This document shows positions 34,263 through 47,423 of a stretch of DNA of 64,000 nt, piece after piece. Origin of the DNA: Vitellaria paradoxa (taxonomy: Eukaryota; Streptophyta; Magnoliopsida; Ericales; Sapotaceae); NCBI GenBank assembly GCA_019916065.1, contig CM034236.1, positions 25,244,358 to 25,308,357 of the forward strand. The letters are read 5' to 3'. A program made the translations under genes and the position numbers. The notes under the pieces were generated by a model. That model made no database searches. It was not told the DNA's origin and worked only from the letters and a program-made list of their open reading frames with translations. Each line of letters starts with the position of its first letter. Within the stretch, counting starts at the first letter, position 1.

Positions 34263-35079
34263 ATATGCATCTCACATGATAAACTTGATAACTTGAAAAA
34301 GTAATATACAAAGGTTCATAGATTAGTCAAATATGTGAACTTGTCAACTAAAACTATCCAAGCAAAGTAGATAGCTCTTCAGAAACGGATGGTTGCAAGT
34401 ATTTATATACCACAGTAATTAGGTCTACCATTTCTTGCATAGCCAACCACATTATTTGTGCATGGCAATAAAAAATACAAGGTATAGACATGAAAACTTT
34501 CCATCATCTGTATATGGGATCATCGTTGTGCTTATGTCTACATTTATATATCCGTGAAGTATCTGTATATTTGAAGTACCATAAAGTGTAACTACGAACA
34601 TCCTAAACAATATTTGATCTATTTGAAATAAATAATTAGTTAAAGTTTTTGTTATGTTTTTTATGTAAATAAAAGGCAGACACATTCTCAAGCACCAAAA
34701 TTGGAATCAAACAAGATTAAAAAAAAAAAAATGATAATTCTCCAACAAAGCACAAATAAGGTACTGGGATGGAGAGCTTCTCACTCAACTCTCTCCCTCT
34801 GTAATCTGATCTGATCATGGACAAACATTCAAAACCTTCTACCAATTCAAGCTATAACTCAACCTCCTGTAAGCCATCCTTGTCGTTACATCCCACTTTA
34901 GCTTCCTTCCCACTTCAGCTACCCACCCATAGGAATAACTTCTCATCTATTGTTGGCTCATGCTTAGAAAGAAGTGGATTGTTCCATTGCTTCTTCCAGG
35001 ACTGCACCAACTAATATTGTTCCTTTCTCAATCCACCCTTGTTCCCTCCTCCTCCTTCCAATAAATTTCCCTTGTTGTG
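34263..35079. other. No gene supported
   Basis: A 65-codon Ser/Pro-rich frame (34817-35014) follows a CT-rich stretch. It resembles the start of a transcript or LINE leader but matches no family I can name. Confidence 0.45.
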
Positions 35080-37191
35080 TGTCACGATCCGACTTTTTGG
35101 CATAAGTCATGCTCATGACACTTGAATGCTACATGAGGTGGCACAAAAATGAGGGCATTTCTACTTGCTAACGGGCTATATGGTTGCAGACTTGCCCAAA
35201 GTGGCATTTTCGTAATTTTGGAAACTTTACTTTCAAAGGGTGTTAGCATCTTTTTAATATATTTATAATTTGGTTTACATGTCTACGAATCTATAGCAAC
35301 TAATGAATTGAGAATCGGAGATGTCTGAAATTTCCTAGAGCCATTATGACTCCTCAAGCAGGGATTATGTTTCCTCCCATCATCTATAGGAATGTTAAAA
35401 AAACATATATATGAGGGGACCATGCATTGCTGATGTGCGTGCCCATTGGCTTATAGTAAATGAGCACCCCATGTAGGGAGCGTGGGGGCCGACAAAAGCA
35501 CCTTGGAGTGGGGCAGCAACAGTAGTTCCCAATAGAGCGAAGAGGGCCAGCGTTAATGTTGGCCACGAGAGTTTGGCATTGAGCATTGGGCGTGTGCGCA
35601 ACATGGAGGTTATAGGTGTGTATCCATTATGCCCCAATTATATCCTATTTGGGTGCACCTCGCCATGACTAATTAGGCTATCAGTGTGCCTTAAGAGATG
35701 CCATGTGCCTCGATGATTTCACAGAGCTTGGTGGGCTACAATATAACACCTAGTTTAAAGTCGTGGTCACGGCAGCCGTATCAGCTCAAAAATTTTTCAT
35801 GCGTTTGCGGTGTCGTGGTGCGATATAAAGCAATACGCAAGTTTTCGTATTTTTTAGCTTGAAAAATTCAAAAAAAAAAATAAAATTTTAAATAATAAAA
35901 TTAATGTATTACACAACCAATTAAATAATAACTATTTTATTAAATTTTAGATAAACTACCTATAACATGCTAATGAACTAATTAATTTTAATCACAACAA
36001 TTAATATTTTAGTTAATTTTATTCATAATACATTAATCACAATAATTAATAATTTATATTTTATAATATAAATTAAAAAAATAAAAACTTACTACACTTC
36101 AAAAATATGATTCAAAAATATTACAAAACTATTTAATAAAGAATATTACAAACTTATATTTTCATAATTTATTTTATCCAAAATAATAATAAAATATTAG
36201 ATAATGGATGATTGTATTTAATAAAAAAAATATTGTTTACTAAATCCATTACATATAATTAGTTTTATTTAAATATATATTGATTCATTTTAATTTTAAA
36301 TATTGAAAAAAAAAAATCACAAAGCCTTTTGCAGAAAAAAATAAATAAATAATAAATATAATAATTTTTGAAACAAGGGTGGTCACAATAATCCTGACCC
36401 TAATGTACAAACTATTATACAAACACTGTTGTCACTGGTTTGACAAAAGGTTGCAACATGGAAGGGAGGGACACTCGGCGATGGTCTATAGACGATGAGG
36501 CTGCGACAGTGGCAAGGCTGAGGCAGTGGCAATCTACGACCTACGAGGCTGAGTCAATAGTGACTGTTGAGCGACGAAGCGGCGACTAAACTGATTTGCA
36601 AGGTTTGGTCTCTCGTTGTCGAATCCAACTTCCCCTTTTTCATCTCATCACAATATCGCTGAAACAGCCAATATTTCAGAGTGCTGCAGCCGAGACAAGA
36701 AAATTTGCACTCTATCAGCAAGATTTTCCGACGGCTTGAGATCTTGGTGCAGCCTCCCTCAATACCAAGCCGAGATTTTGAGCCTATAGCATACATTTGT
36801 GCTAATGGTTTTTAGTCAAGGCATTAGTATGGTGTGACACTAAGCTTATGGCATTCAAAGAACCTTAATATTGAACCTTGCTATGTGGATATTTGGCTAA
36901 GATGGTCGCCAAATTGGTATTGAATAAAGTTAGGCAGACGATGGTTGTGCTAATGATGGTGTGCAAGACTAAGTGTTTGGGTAAAATCTTTTAAGTGGGC
37001 TTTGCTTAGATCTTGGTTGAGTGAACTATAGTTGCCTCGGTGTTCAGGGGTGGGACTAGGCTTACAACCTAGTCATCTCACGGGCATTGTTTTCGCTACA
37101 AAATGTTTGGCAGAGAAAGGTATAAATGAAAAAGTGAAAGTCATTAGACAATTGACACCTACGTTAAGGCTGAATCTGTCAACCCATGACA
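35080..37191 (+). repeat. Probable LTR of a Del/Tekay-like chromovirus
   Basis: The start TGTCACGATCCGACTTTTTGG is typical of this LTR class. The end CCCATGACA is followed by TTTGATATCAGAGC, where TGATATCAGAGC (37194-37205) is one base off the initiator-Met primer-binding site. The interior includes a very AT-rich block (35850-36380) that may be an insertion. No second LTR or coding region is found nearby, so the element is incomplete or heavily rearranged. Confidence 0.5.
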
Positions 37192-37193
37192 TT

Positions 37194-37205
37194 TGATATC
37201 AGAGC
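37194..37205 (+). other. Degenerate initiator-Met primer-binding site
   Basis: TGATATCAGAGC differs from TGGTATCAGAGC at one base and lies two bases after the inferred LTR end. Confidence 0.55.
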
Positions 37206-37700
37206 TCAAAGAAGCTTGTGGAATTGGAAGTTTTGAACATCACATGATGCCAATTGTGAACTGATGTTAATGTTTCAACCATATGTGGCACCTAGTAGCT
37301 TGATTGAAAAATTAGCCATATAGATTGTAAGACCTGAGCCGTAGTGAATGTTCATGCATTACAAAATGAATTCAATTATCTGCAAAAAAGGACATTTGTT
37401 GTGAACTCCCCATTGATATCACTCAAGTTAAGCCATTTCAACAACATGTGGTTCATAGTTGTAACTTAAGATTAGTTGTGGTGGATACGCATGAAGTGTC
37501 CTTGTTTATGTCTCTCAATGGTAGTGGTGCCTACTTAAAGATGTGGGTAAAGGGACATAGTAGTATTTTGCTTCCATGCCAATTTTGTTTTTACTTGGTG
37601 GGCTTGGTGTAAACTTGTTTACTCAGTGGGCACTAGTAGTGTGGGATACTACTTTGTGTCAGGGACATTACTGTGGTCGCTAATGGTGCTGCTATGTTAG
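37206..37700. other. Non-coding retroelement interior, unassigned
   Basis: Follows the primer-binding site but shows no gag-like translation. Confidence 0.4.
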
Positions 37701-38130
37701 CTAAGTTATTTGCTACCGTAGCGTGTGCTGAGGGACCACGTCCAAGCCCACCAACGAGTCCAAGTCCACCAAAGAGTACTTTTAATCCCACTTAATTTAG
37801 GATTCCTATTCAATTTAGATTCCTTTTCAAATTTAGTTAGGATTCCTATTCAATTTAGATTTCTTTTCAGATTTAGTTTAGGACTCTCTTATTTGTTTTC
37901 TACTTAATTTAGGATTAGTTTAGTAGTTTCCTACTTAAATTAGGACTACTTTGTTAGCTTATATAAGGAAGGTAGGGGAGCAGTTTTCTTCAGTTTTGTT
38001 AATTAATTAGAATTTTCTGCAAAGATTATTCTTTTCAGATTTCATATTCTGAATTTCTTTTTATCATGTTGAATCATACAGTCTTACATCTTCGTGAACA
38101 ATATCACGGCCCATTCGTCGCTTGTTCTGC
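37701..38130 (+). repeat. LTR-like segment with TATA box
   Basis: Repeated TTAGGATTCCTATTCAATTTAG blocks (about 44-bp period near 37796-37870) precede CTTATATAAGG (37959-37969) and a CT-rich leader, an arrangement seen in the U3-R part of many plant LTRs. Boundaries and a partner LTR were not found. Confidence 0.4.
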
Positions 38131-38980
38131 ATCAGTGTGGGTTTTTGTGCTTCATGTCGCTTGTTTGCAATCATATTTTGCTTCACTAGAAAGTGGGCTT
38201 ATCTAGTAGCCTTGTGTGGTTGATTACATAATCACTGGCGAATTATTTATGCATTGAGTTGTTAGCTATCAGAAAGACAATTTTGAAATTGTTAATAATT
38301 TTTTCAAATTCTTTGCTTGTCTTGACCTCATGTGCGGAGGCACTTCGGTGTACATACCAACATGAGTAAGTCGGTTGACAAAATTAAGTCACTATTGCTG
38401 GAAAAAAACAACCATGTAGTGGAATTGAATGTCAAGACTACAGTTTTGGTGCCATGTTTAGTGCACCCTATCATGATCCTCTTGAGTTGAGGAAGTTTGG
38501 TGCCAAGTGCACACTATGTGGGCTTTCCTCTTAAGTTAAGGAAGGGCTAATAAATTGAGATTGAAATTTTGGTGGTGATGCGTGATGCACCTTACTATTG
38601 TAGGTTGTCCTCTCAGCGGAGGAGGATCATTGAGATGAGTTATTATGTTGTCGAATTCCATGCCCCTCTGATTGTGGACTTCCCTCATTTGGATGAGAAC
38701 TTGTTAACTCATGATAATAATATTCCAGTTTGTATGGTGAAATTTTTGACATGAGAGGCCTCCTAGAGTGGAGGAGCATCTATTGACTTGTCTATATTTG
38801 AATTGCCTACTGGCTTGTGGATGCTGTCTATTGTTGACAGCCAAAGCACAAGCCAGGAGGAATATAAGATGGTCAACCTACTATCAACAACCATTCCAAG
38901 CAAATCCTGGGATCCCCAATTAGTTATCCTTCTGATGCTTCCCAAATATTTTGTAGATCAAGAAAACCTTCATCCCCTCT
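38131..38980. other. Unassigned sequence between LTR-like segment and LINE
   Basis: Short frames only. 38788-38982 may belong to the upstream part of the LINE remnant. Confidence 0.4.
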
Positions 38981-41500
38981 GAACAGCTCAATTTGTTAAG
39001 TGATGACATCATTAATGAAGAAATCAAGAGGACTCTCCTCTTTGCCTAATCATAAGGCCCCAGGTCCTGACGTTTATATTGCTTGCTTCAAAAAAAACAT
39101 CGAGTTGTTGGTCATGATTTCACAGCAGCTATGAACTCTTTCTTTTCCTCATGCCAACTTCTCAAAGAGGTAAACTCTACAGCTAATTGCTTTGGTCCTT
39201 AAAGTTCCCCATTTCAGTTTAATGTTTGATTATAGACCTATTTCTTAATGTTTTACTATCTACAAGTGCACATCCAAGATCTTGGCTAACAGGTTTAAGC
39301 GTATCATGAACCGCATTATAACTCAATTCTCAGGTTACTCTTATTGATGGAAGATCAATATCTGACCAAGTCCTTCTGATGCAAGAACTAATAAGGAACT
39401 ACCACAAGCCTCATATATCTCCAAGAAGTGCTTTGAAAATATATTCAATGAAAGCTTTTGAGTGTGGGTCTTCAGATCTTTCTCTTGACATCCTAAAGGC
39501 TCTAAACCTGCTAGATAGTTTTGGAGGTTGGATTCAAACTTATATTATTTCTCCCCACTTCCCCATATCCATTAATGGAGCTCCTAAAGGCTATTTCAGG
39601 TGCTAAAAGGCTAAAGACAAGGTGACCCATTTTCCTTACCTTTCCCTACTAGTTATGAAATTCTTATTTAGACTATTTCACAAACATATCTAGAAGGGGA
39701 CTTTGCTTATCACCCTAAATGTAATGACCCTATCATAAGCCACATTTGCTTTTCAAATGATTTGTTTATTCTTTGTTCCCCTAATGAGCCCTCTTTTCTT
39801 GCTATCCAGAAAAATCTTATGGTCTAAAGCCCACTCAATGCAAAGAGCAGAATTTATATAGCAGGGATGCAACAACCTGATAAGACTTAGTTATGCTCAT
39901 TCTTGGATTCCAGCTGGGTCATCTCCCAATTAAATATCTCAAGGTGCCTTTCATCTCCAGTAAATTAAGGCATCGTTTGGTGTGCTAAAAAATAAAAAAT
40001 AAAAAAAAACTCTGAAAAACTCTAAAAATCTCTAAAATCTATTCACTTTTTATCTCACTGCACGAATTACGAATCTATAATTTATTTTACTTTATCTCAT
40101 TTTATCTCACTTTTTATCACTCCAAACACACCCTAAGATATGAAAAATGTAAGGAGCGGATTGACAAAATCCTAATCCAAGTTAAAGGTTGGGCTTCATA
40201 AAATCTATCTTATGTAGGGCATCTCCAACTTAACAAGGCTACTCTTTTTAGCATTCAAATTTATTGGAGCCTTGACTTTATTTTCCCAAAAAGGGAATAC
40301 GCTGTCATTGAACAAATTCTTCGAAGATTCTTATGGAAGGGATCTGAACTAAGAAAAAGAGGGAGCAAACTTGCCTAGGATAATGTATGTAAGCCTAAAT
40401 ATGAAGGTAGCCTTGGCATTAGAATGATTGAGGACTAGAATAAGACTACAATGATGAAACACCTGTGGACCATCTATTCAAAGAAACCCTCTCTATGAAT
40501 TGCATAGTGCTCCAAACACTTATTGAAAGGAACATGTTTTTCAAAACTTAAAAGTCCTTCTGACTAGCCTTGGTCATGGCATAAGATCCTTAAACTGAGG
40601 AGGTTGCCATCTCCATTTTCTTTTACAAAATTGGCAATGGCAACTAGATATGCCTCTAGTTCTCTATCTAGCATTCATTAGGCCCTTTAATCCCTAAGTT
40701 AGGCAATCGGCTGATTTATGATGCAGGCATCCCCATTGATGTGAAAGTCTCTGCTATTATATATCTAATGGTCAGTGGCCTTGGCCCTATCCCTCCACTT
40801 GGGAGCTTGGAGACTTAATTGTCATACCCCCCCAGGGGACGTGTTTCTTCCAACTTGTGAGAACGAAGACAAGTTTGAGTGAACAATTTCCAAGAATGCC
40901 CTCTACAATGCTGCCTCAACATGGAATGCTATGAAGTTCATGGCTCCAAGGTTTTATGGCACCACCTTATATGGTTTCCCAAACACATATCAAGGCACGA
41001 CTTCATTCTATGATTAGCTATTACAGAGAGGCTCAATATGAAAAATAAGCTAATCTAGTGAGCTGCCTCATTAGATCCGATCTTTGTGTGAACATTGAAA
41101 TAGAAGTTTGTATCACCTACTCTTCTGATGCTATTCCTCTAGGGATGTTTGGAATGCTATATGTCAGCTAATATTTCTAAGAGCAAGCAAACCTAGAGAG
41201 ACGAAATTGATTGGATAATAGGCAAATTCAGTCAAGAAAAAAACTTTGGCAATCTTATTTGCAAGGTTGCTAAGGCAACTATGGTGTACCACATCATAGA
41301 GGGCTTTCTTCTCCGATTGCTAGCATTGTAAAGGCTATTAACTTGAAGTTAGACTCAAGGCATCCTAGGTTCCGTATACTAAGCTCACAGATGTAAATGA
41401 GAAAATAAGGTTGAACAAGGAGATCCCCCACTCTGCATAAAAACATTCTTTTGCTTACCAATGGATATATCCCTCTTGATTTTGTGAATTTTTTCCTTTA
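38981..41500 (+). pseudogene. Decayed LINE (L1-like) ORF2, interrupted by a MITE
   Basis: Frame-shifting translation shows NHKAPGPDVY near 39050, a degraded RT body through about 39830, and after the MITE the EQILRRFLWKGSELRKRGSKLA and KPKYEGSLGIRMIED...MMKHLWTIYSK blocks (40300-40480), which match the thumb/FLWKG region of plant L1 ORF2. Many stops. The 3' end is not clearly defined; low-complexity sequence follows 41500. Confidence 0.75.
39969..40133. mobile_element. Tourist-like (PIF/Harbinger) MITE, 165 bp
   Basis: The left end GGCATCGTTTGGTGTGC and right end CCAAACACACCC are imperfect inverted repeats of the GGGNGTGTTTGG type. It is flanked on both sides by the 3-bp duplication TAA (39966-39968 and 40134-40136). 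It sits in the LINE ORF2 remnant, whose translation resumes beyond it. Confidence 0.8.
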
Positions 41501-41740
41501 ATCCAAATCATCTTAGTTTAAAAAAATATATATATATCTGATATGAAAAAAGGTTGGACAATGGCATTATATTTGCAATTTGCAAGTGCCACTTTACCAA
41601 TAATCACAACAGGGACAAATGTTCAATAAATTATAGAACTACAACTACCACACCTTATATTTAAAATTATTTAATACCGTAGAGCAGCATAGGAAAATAA
41701 TTCCCAAAGTAAAGGGAAAAAGGAAACTAAAAAAAGACTA

Positions 41741-41909
41741 TAATAGAAGACTTGATAATTTACTGAAAGGTTTTTCCACCCTATTAACAGGACTATCAGT
41801 GAATACATATGTATATATATGTACATAGGTGTCTATTCAAATTACCTATAGTCTAGATACTTTCTCTACATTAAAACATATACATCTATTTAATGTACAT
41901 ACATTAACA
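41741..41909 (-). repeat. 3' LTR of the copia element
   Basis: Shares TTTACTGAAAGG, CACCCTATTAACAGGACTATC, CTATAGTCTAGATAC and the CATTAACA end with 46473-46637. Confidence 0.9.
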
Positions 41910-44900
41910 CTCTCTCTTAAACTGGAGTATATATATCACACGTTCCAAACTTATTACAAATAAATCTAACTCTAGCTCCTCTAAGGCTTTGGTGAATAAA
42001 TCAGCCAATTGATCTTCAAACTTTACATAACTAGTTTTGATGACATTTTGCAAAATTTTTTCTCTAACAAAATGACAGTAAACTTCAATGTATTTAGTTC
42101 ACACATGAAATACTGGATTAGAAATTACGTAGACAACAGCTTGATTATCACAAAATAATTCCACAGGCTCTAATATAGAAACTCTTAACTCCTTTAGCAT
42201 ATGATGTATCCAAATCAATCCACTGGATGAATGTGCTATGACCCTATATTCTGACTCTGCACTTGATCTTACCACCACGGTTTGTTTCTTATTTTTACAA
42301 AATACTAAATTTCCTCTCACAAAAATACAGTATCCAGTACTTAATCGTCTATCTAATAGAGATCTAGCCCAATCTGCATCTACATATCCTTGAATAAGAG
42401 TATGACCATTATCTTAAAACAACAAACCACGTCCTGGTGCTCCCTTTAGATACCTCAAAATACGAGCAATTGCATCCCCTTGACTAGAAAACGAGGTGCA
42501 TCAAGAAACTGACTAACTACACTTACAGCAAATGAGATATCTAGCCATGTAACTATCAAATAATTGAGTTTCCCAACTAGTCTGCAATACCGACCATGAT
42601 CATCCAATAATTCTCCCTTATCTGCAAAAAGTTTTGCATTGGAATCCATCGAAGTATCAATTGGTTTGGCTCCTAACATGCCTATCTCAGATAACAAATT
42701 AAGTACATATTTTCTTTGAGAAAGAGCAATAACCATGTGTGACCTTACAATTTCAATGCCCAGAAAATACTTCAAGGGACCTAAGTCTTTGGTATTGAAC
42801 TTAGTCTAAAGAAACACTTTCAAATCATGAATACCTTGGATATCATCTCCTATGATCACAATATCATCCACATACATAACAACCATATCTTCCCTTGAAA
42901 GGAATGTCGATAAAACACTGAATGATCAACGCCACAACATGCCAGTCCAAAGTCTGTCACCACATCACTAAATTTGCCAAACGATGCCCAAGGGGATTGT
43001 TTTAGGCCATACAATGATTTTTTTTATTTGCAGACTAATCCAGACTCCTCCTGAGCAACAAACCCAGGAAGTTGCTCTACATACACTTCTTTAGCAAGAT
43101 CACCATGAAGGAAAGCGTTTTTAACATCCACCTAATGAAGAGACCACTGAAAGATGACAGCAAGTGAAATAAGAAGACGAACTGATGCAATCTTAGCCAC
43201 GGGAGAGAAGGTCTTTGAAAAATCAAGGCCATAAATCTGAGTGCACCCTTTAACAAATAACCATGCTTTCAAGCGATCAACAGAACCATCAGGATGAACT
43301 TTAACATTATATACCAGCGGCCAACCAACAGCCGACTTTCCAGGAGGAAGAGTTACCAAATCTGAAGTATCATTAGCTCGAAGAGCAAACATTTCTTCCT
43401 CCACGGCATCATACCATCCAAAATGATACAAAACTTCAGACACAGAGTTAAGAACAGAAATAGTAGACAAGGATGTAACAAAGGCATAATAAGGAGATAG
43501 CTGTATAAGAAACAAAATTCGAAATAAGATGAGAAGTGTAAGTACGTCTACCTTTCTAAAAGGTAACAGAAAAATCAAGATCACTAGGTTCTGTTTCAGG
43601 TGAAGGATTTGAAAACTAGATAGGAGAGGATGGAGTGCCTGAAGCATCAGGTGGGGACTCAATAGCTGCAAGCCGTCTAATATAAACCTGTAGATTAGGA
43701 TGAAAGAGACGAAATGGAGAGATCACAAGTAAAGGAAGACTGTCATTCAAATCAGACAAGGATGAAGCATTAGAAAAGAAAGGAACATTCTAAAAAACTG
43801 AGACATCAATACACACAAAATATCGATGAATAGATAGACTATAACATCAATATCCTTTTTGTAAACAAGAATATCACAAAAATACACACTTAAGAGCACG
43901 AGATTCTAACTTGTCAGTGTCACTGTCAAGTTGATGGACAAAAGCAACACACCCAAAAATACGTAGAGGAGGAAGATATAATGATGTTTGCGAGAACAAG
44001 ACAGAATAGGGAGAATGACTCTGCAAAACAGAAGATGGCATTCTGTTGATTAAGTAGCATGCAGTGAGAATAGCATTCCCCAAAAAAATTTAGGAACCTG
44101 CATGTGAAACATCAAGCAACAAGCTATTTCAACAAGATGTAAGTTCTTCCTCTCTACAAATTCATTTTGTTGTGGAGTGCGAGAGTAAGAGATCTAAAAA
44201 AGCATGCCAAATGAGGTCATAAAATAAGTAAAATGTTTTGAAAAATATTTTTTGGCATTGTCACTACGAAGAATCTTCATAGACACATCAAATTGAGTTT
44301 TAATTTCAGCACAAAATAATTGAAAGGCTGAAAGTAACTTAGAACGATCTTCCATTAAATAAACCCATGTATGTCTCGAGAAATCATCAATAAAAGTAAC
44401 AAAGTACTTAAAGCCCAATTCTGAAACAACACGACTCGGTCCCAATATATCTGAATTTACCAAATGAAAAGGGCTTAAGAACCTATTATTGACTCTGGGA
44501 CTAAAGGAAGCACGGTGATACTTTCATAACTGATAAAACTCACAATCTAAAGACTAAATTTGACTCAAACTAGGAACCATAGATTTCAGTCTATCAAAAG
44601 ACAAATGACCAAGACGACAGTGTATTTCAATGGTAAAAGCAGCTGCAAAACAGGTGATGGAAGAACGTGCAAATGAACCAGTCAAATAATAGAGACCTTA
44701 AGTTTCATGCCCTTCTCCAATTTTCTTCCTTATCTTCAAATCCTAAATAATCACATAATCAGAAAAGAAAGTCATTAAAGCAATTTAGTTATTAGAACAA
44801 GTTTTACCGATACTCTTGACTGGATTAGAAGAACCATTAGCTATAGTAACATTTGAGATGGGTGAACAATGAATATCAGAGAAAAATAAAGAAGCACCAG

Positions 44901-46460
44901 ACATATGATCTAAAGCACCAGAATCAATGACCAAGATGTATGCGAAAAGGTAGACACATAAGTAGTAGAATTACCTCGATGGACTAAAGAAGCCGTAGTA
45001 AGAGATGCCTAATAAGCTGTTTGATATTGTTGGAGTTTGGCATATTCCTCTCCTAAAAGAGTCACAGTTGATGGTTCACTTATACTGGGCTTATTTGTAA
45101 AAACAAGAACATCAGATAAAATTGCATGAACCATATGAGCTGACTTCCCACAAAAATCCCAGTAACTCTCCTTAACATGTCCAACACAGCCACAATTTAA
45201 GCATTTAGGTCTTGTATCATGACCTCCAACGACCCCGACCACAACCCCCACAATTGCTAGACTAAGATGAGGTCAAATAACTAGGACTTTTACTGTCTGA
45301 AAGTATCTAACTAATTAAGACAGATCGTGTAGCAACAAGAGTAGTGGATGAATCTCTAGAAGCATCTCTCATAACTCTAGAATAGATTTCTGCAAATGAA
45401 GGAAGAGAAGCTCCACTGAGAATTTGGACTTTAACTAGCTCAAATTCAAAATCCAATTCGGCAATGAACAGAAGTACAATGATTTGCTCCCATTGCTTTT
45501 GCATCTCATTAATTTCTTTAAAAAATGGCTATAGAGAATTTAGTTCTTCATGAACATGCTTCAAAGAGGCAAAATATTCAGTAAATGATCAGCCTGACCG
45601 TTGAAGCTGAAAAAACTCCAATGATAGATCAAATATACGAGTGAGATCACTGGAGAACAATAGACGAACATACTTCCATATGTCTTTATATGTGTCAAGG
45701 TGAGTGCACATATCAATGATATTAGATTCTATGGAGTTCAACAATAGGCTAACCAGATGGGCATCTTCCTATACCCAAGCATCATACTTAGAATCAATTT
45801 CAGAAGAACCAGACTCAGTCAAATGTTTTTATTTGCCATACCCGTTTAATGCAATTTTGATGGCCTTGGACCATTGAACGTAATTTGTTCCACTCAATTT
45901 TCTAGTTGTCAATTGTTGTAGTATAGAAATGGAACTACCAATAATCTTATGTTCAACGGATATTTCAAAAGCCAAAAGAACCAGAAAATAGTGGTACCAA
46001 GCCAAAAACCGTAGACTTCCAAAACCAAACAATGACCTGTAAAATAAGGAGAGAGAGAGAGAGAAAGGCGCAAAACCGTGAACAGAGATGACTGGAGATG
46101 TGGCCGGAGAAGGGCAAGCAGACTGCTGAAAGATCGATGGCCTACCAGAGCTTCTCACGCTCACATGCATTGCAAGAAGGGACGCGCAAGAGCCTCACAC
46201 GCAGATGAACGACCAGCACGTGATGGAACGTGAGGTCATTTCTGGTGTCAAAACTTCTTTGACAACGGTCGCCTCCTTCCGGCAACTCTACAAGTATGTA
46301 CAAGCGATGACCTGGACGACTAGTTGTGGACCTACAATGGTCGGACGTGATGGCTTCTCGTTTCGGACTTCAACATTGTAAAGAGAAGGATTTCTAGTGT
46401 ACAACTTTGAACACCATAGTGCTAGGTTTTGTGATATTTACAGAGGAACCCGGAATTGAC
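41910..46460 (-). pseudogene. copia gag-pol, multiply broken
   Basis: Recognisable pieces in minus-strand order are: gag N-terminus with KLSGTNYVQWSKAIKIAL (46170-45829); gag middle (45504-45307); a zinc knuckle CLNCGCVGHVKE whose last Cys position is Tyr (45251-45009); integrase core with SDILGP, FIDDFSRHTWVY and SDNAKKYF (44463-44194); the LINRMPSSVL block (44083-43874); RT start with VDRLKAWLFVKGCTQIYGLDFSKTFSPVAK (43671-43132); MKYFLGIEI and GKLNYL (42775-42455); and RNase H with RSSAESEYRVIA and CDNQAVVYVISNPVFH (42320-42099). Stops and frameshifts separate all pieces. The catalytic YVDD region (about 42870) is not open. Confidence 0.9.
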
Positions 46461-46472
46461 GCTCTGATACCA
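46461..46472 (-). other. copia primer-binding site (initiator Met tRNA)
   Basis: Minus-strand TGGTATCAGAGC, a perfect match to the standard plant site, directly adjoining the LTR. Confidence 0.9.
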
Positions 46473-46637
46473 TGATAGAAGACTAAATAATTTACTGAAA
46501 GGTTTTTCCACCCTATTAACAGGACTATCAGTGAACATATATACACGTGTACATAGGTGTCTGTTCAGGTTACCTATAGTCTAGATACTTCCTCTACATT
46601 AAAACATATACATTTATTTAATATACATACATTAACA
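46473..46637 (-). repeat. Central LTR of the copia array (5' LTR of the 4.9-kb copy)
   Basis: Begins TGATAGAAGAC on the plus strand and ends CATTAACA. It is followed on the right by the internal 3' end of a further copy. Confidence 0.9.
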
Positions 46638-46775
46638 CTACCTCTTAAGCTGGAGCATATATATCATATGTTCTAAACTTGTTACAAATAAATCTTACTC
46701 TAACTCCCCCTAAGGCTTTAATGAATAAATCAGCCAATTGATCTTCAAACTTTACATGACTAGTTTTGATGAGAA
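46638..46775 (-). mobile_element. Internal 3' end of a second copia copy
   Basis: Aligns with 41910-42047, the RNase H tail and region before the 3' LTR (shared CAGCCAATTGATCTTCAAAC and TAAGGCTTT). It encodes KFEDQLADLFIKALGG. Homology stops abruptly near 46775. It shares the LTR at 46473-46637 with the 4.9-kb copy. Confidence 0.85.
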
Positions 46776-47423
46776 ACAACCATAGAAAGGACATGTGAAC
46801 GGAGTGGAGCGGCCAAAGGACGGATCCTCGACAAGCACCTCGTTTTGGGAAGTGGAAGAGCAAGGCAACCAAGAGAGAGAGAAGAAGAAGAACATGAAGA
46901 AGAAGAAAAAGAAGAAGAAGAATAGGATAGTGTCTAGTAGTTGTTTGTAAGGCTAAGCAATCATGTTATTGTACAAGTGTATGACTAATCCAAACTATAA
47001 ATAGAAGATTTCAAAGCGTGTAATTGTAGCCACTAGTGTCCAAAATTTGAACTGGACAATTAGGTCCTTCAACTCTCAAATCCATATAGAATAATAATTT
47101 AAAGTAAGCTTCGTACATGCCTTCATAATTACACTGCCAAAAGAATGTATGGAAAGTAAGATAAAAATAACTATAATAGTAGAAACAAGAACCAAATTAT
47201 TCTTAGAAATATAATCACCTAGGAAATTTTAGGTAGGCATCGCAAAAACTTGGCCTTAGCAGAAGAATCAAATTGACCTACCAAAGAAAAAGAATCTCTA
47301 GTCCTCAATGAAATTTTTTCCAGCGTGCGTATTCATCCAAATTGAAAACCAAGGAGACAAAAAGGAAAAACAACAACAAAATAAGGACAGAAAAAGAGAA
47401 GAAAAGACCATATATGCATTAAT
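46776..47423. other. Intergenic, 3' side of the F-box gene
   Basis: GAA-rich microsatellite at about 46873-46921; otherwise AT-rich. The proximal part is the expected 3' UTR of the F-box gene. Confidence 0.5.
46873..46921. repeat. GA/GAA-rich microsatellite
   Basis: Interrupted AGA, GAA and AAG trinucleotides. Confidence 0.8.

Larger units (their letters stand above)
41741..46637 (-). mobile_element. Decayed Ty1/copia LTR retrotransposon
   Basis: LTRs of 169 bp (41741-41909) and 165 bp (46473-46637) are direct copies, clearly diverged. On the minus strand the primer-binding site TGGTATCAGAGC (46472-46461) abuts the 5' LTR, and a purine-rich AAGAGAGAG abuts the 3' LTR (near 41910-41918). Domain order gag, integrase, RT, RNase H is copia-type. 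The left LTR has lost its terminal TG/CA on one side (TAATAG instead of TGATAG). No outer duplication can be scored because a second partial copy continues beyond the right LTR. Confidence 0.92.

Noticed and set aside
35384..35637. 60- and 80-codon minus-strand frames
   Set aside because: Overlapping frames inside the probable chromovirus LTR; no family resemblance.
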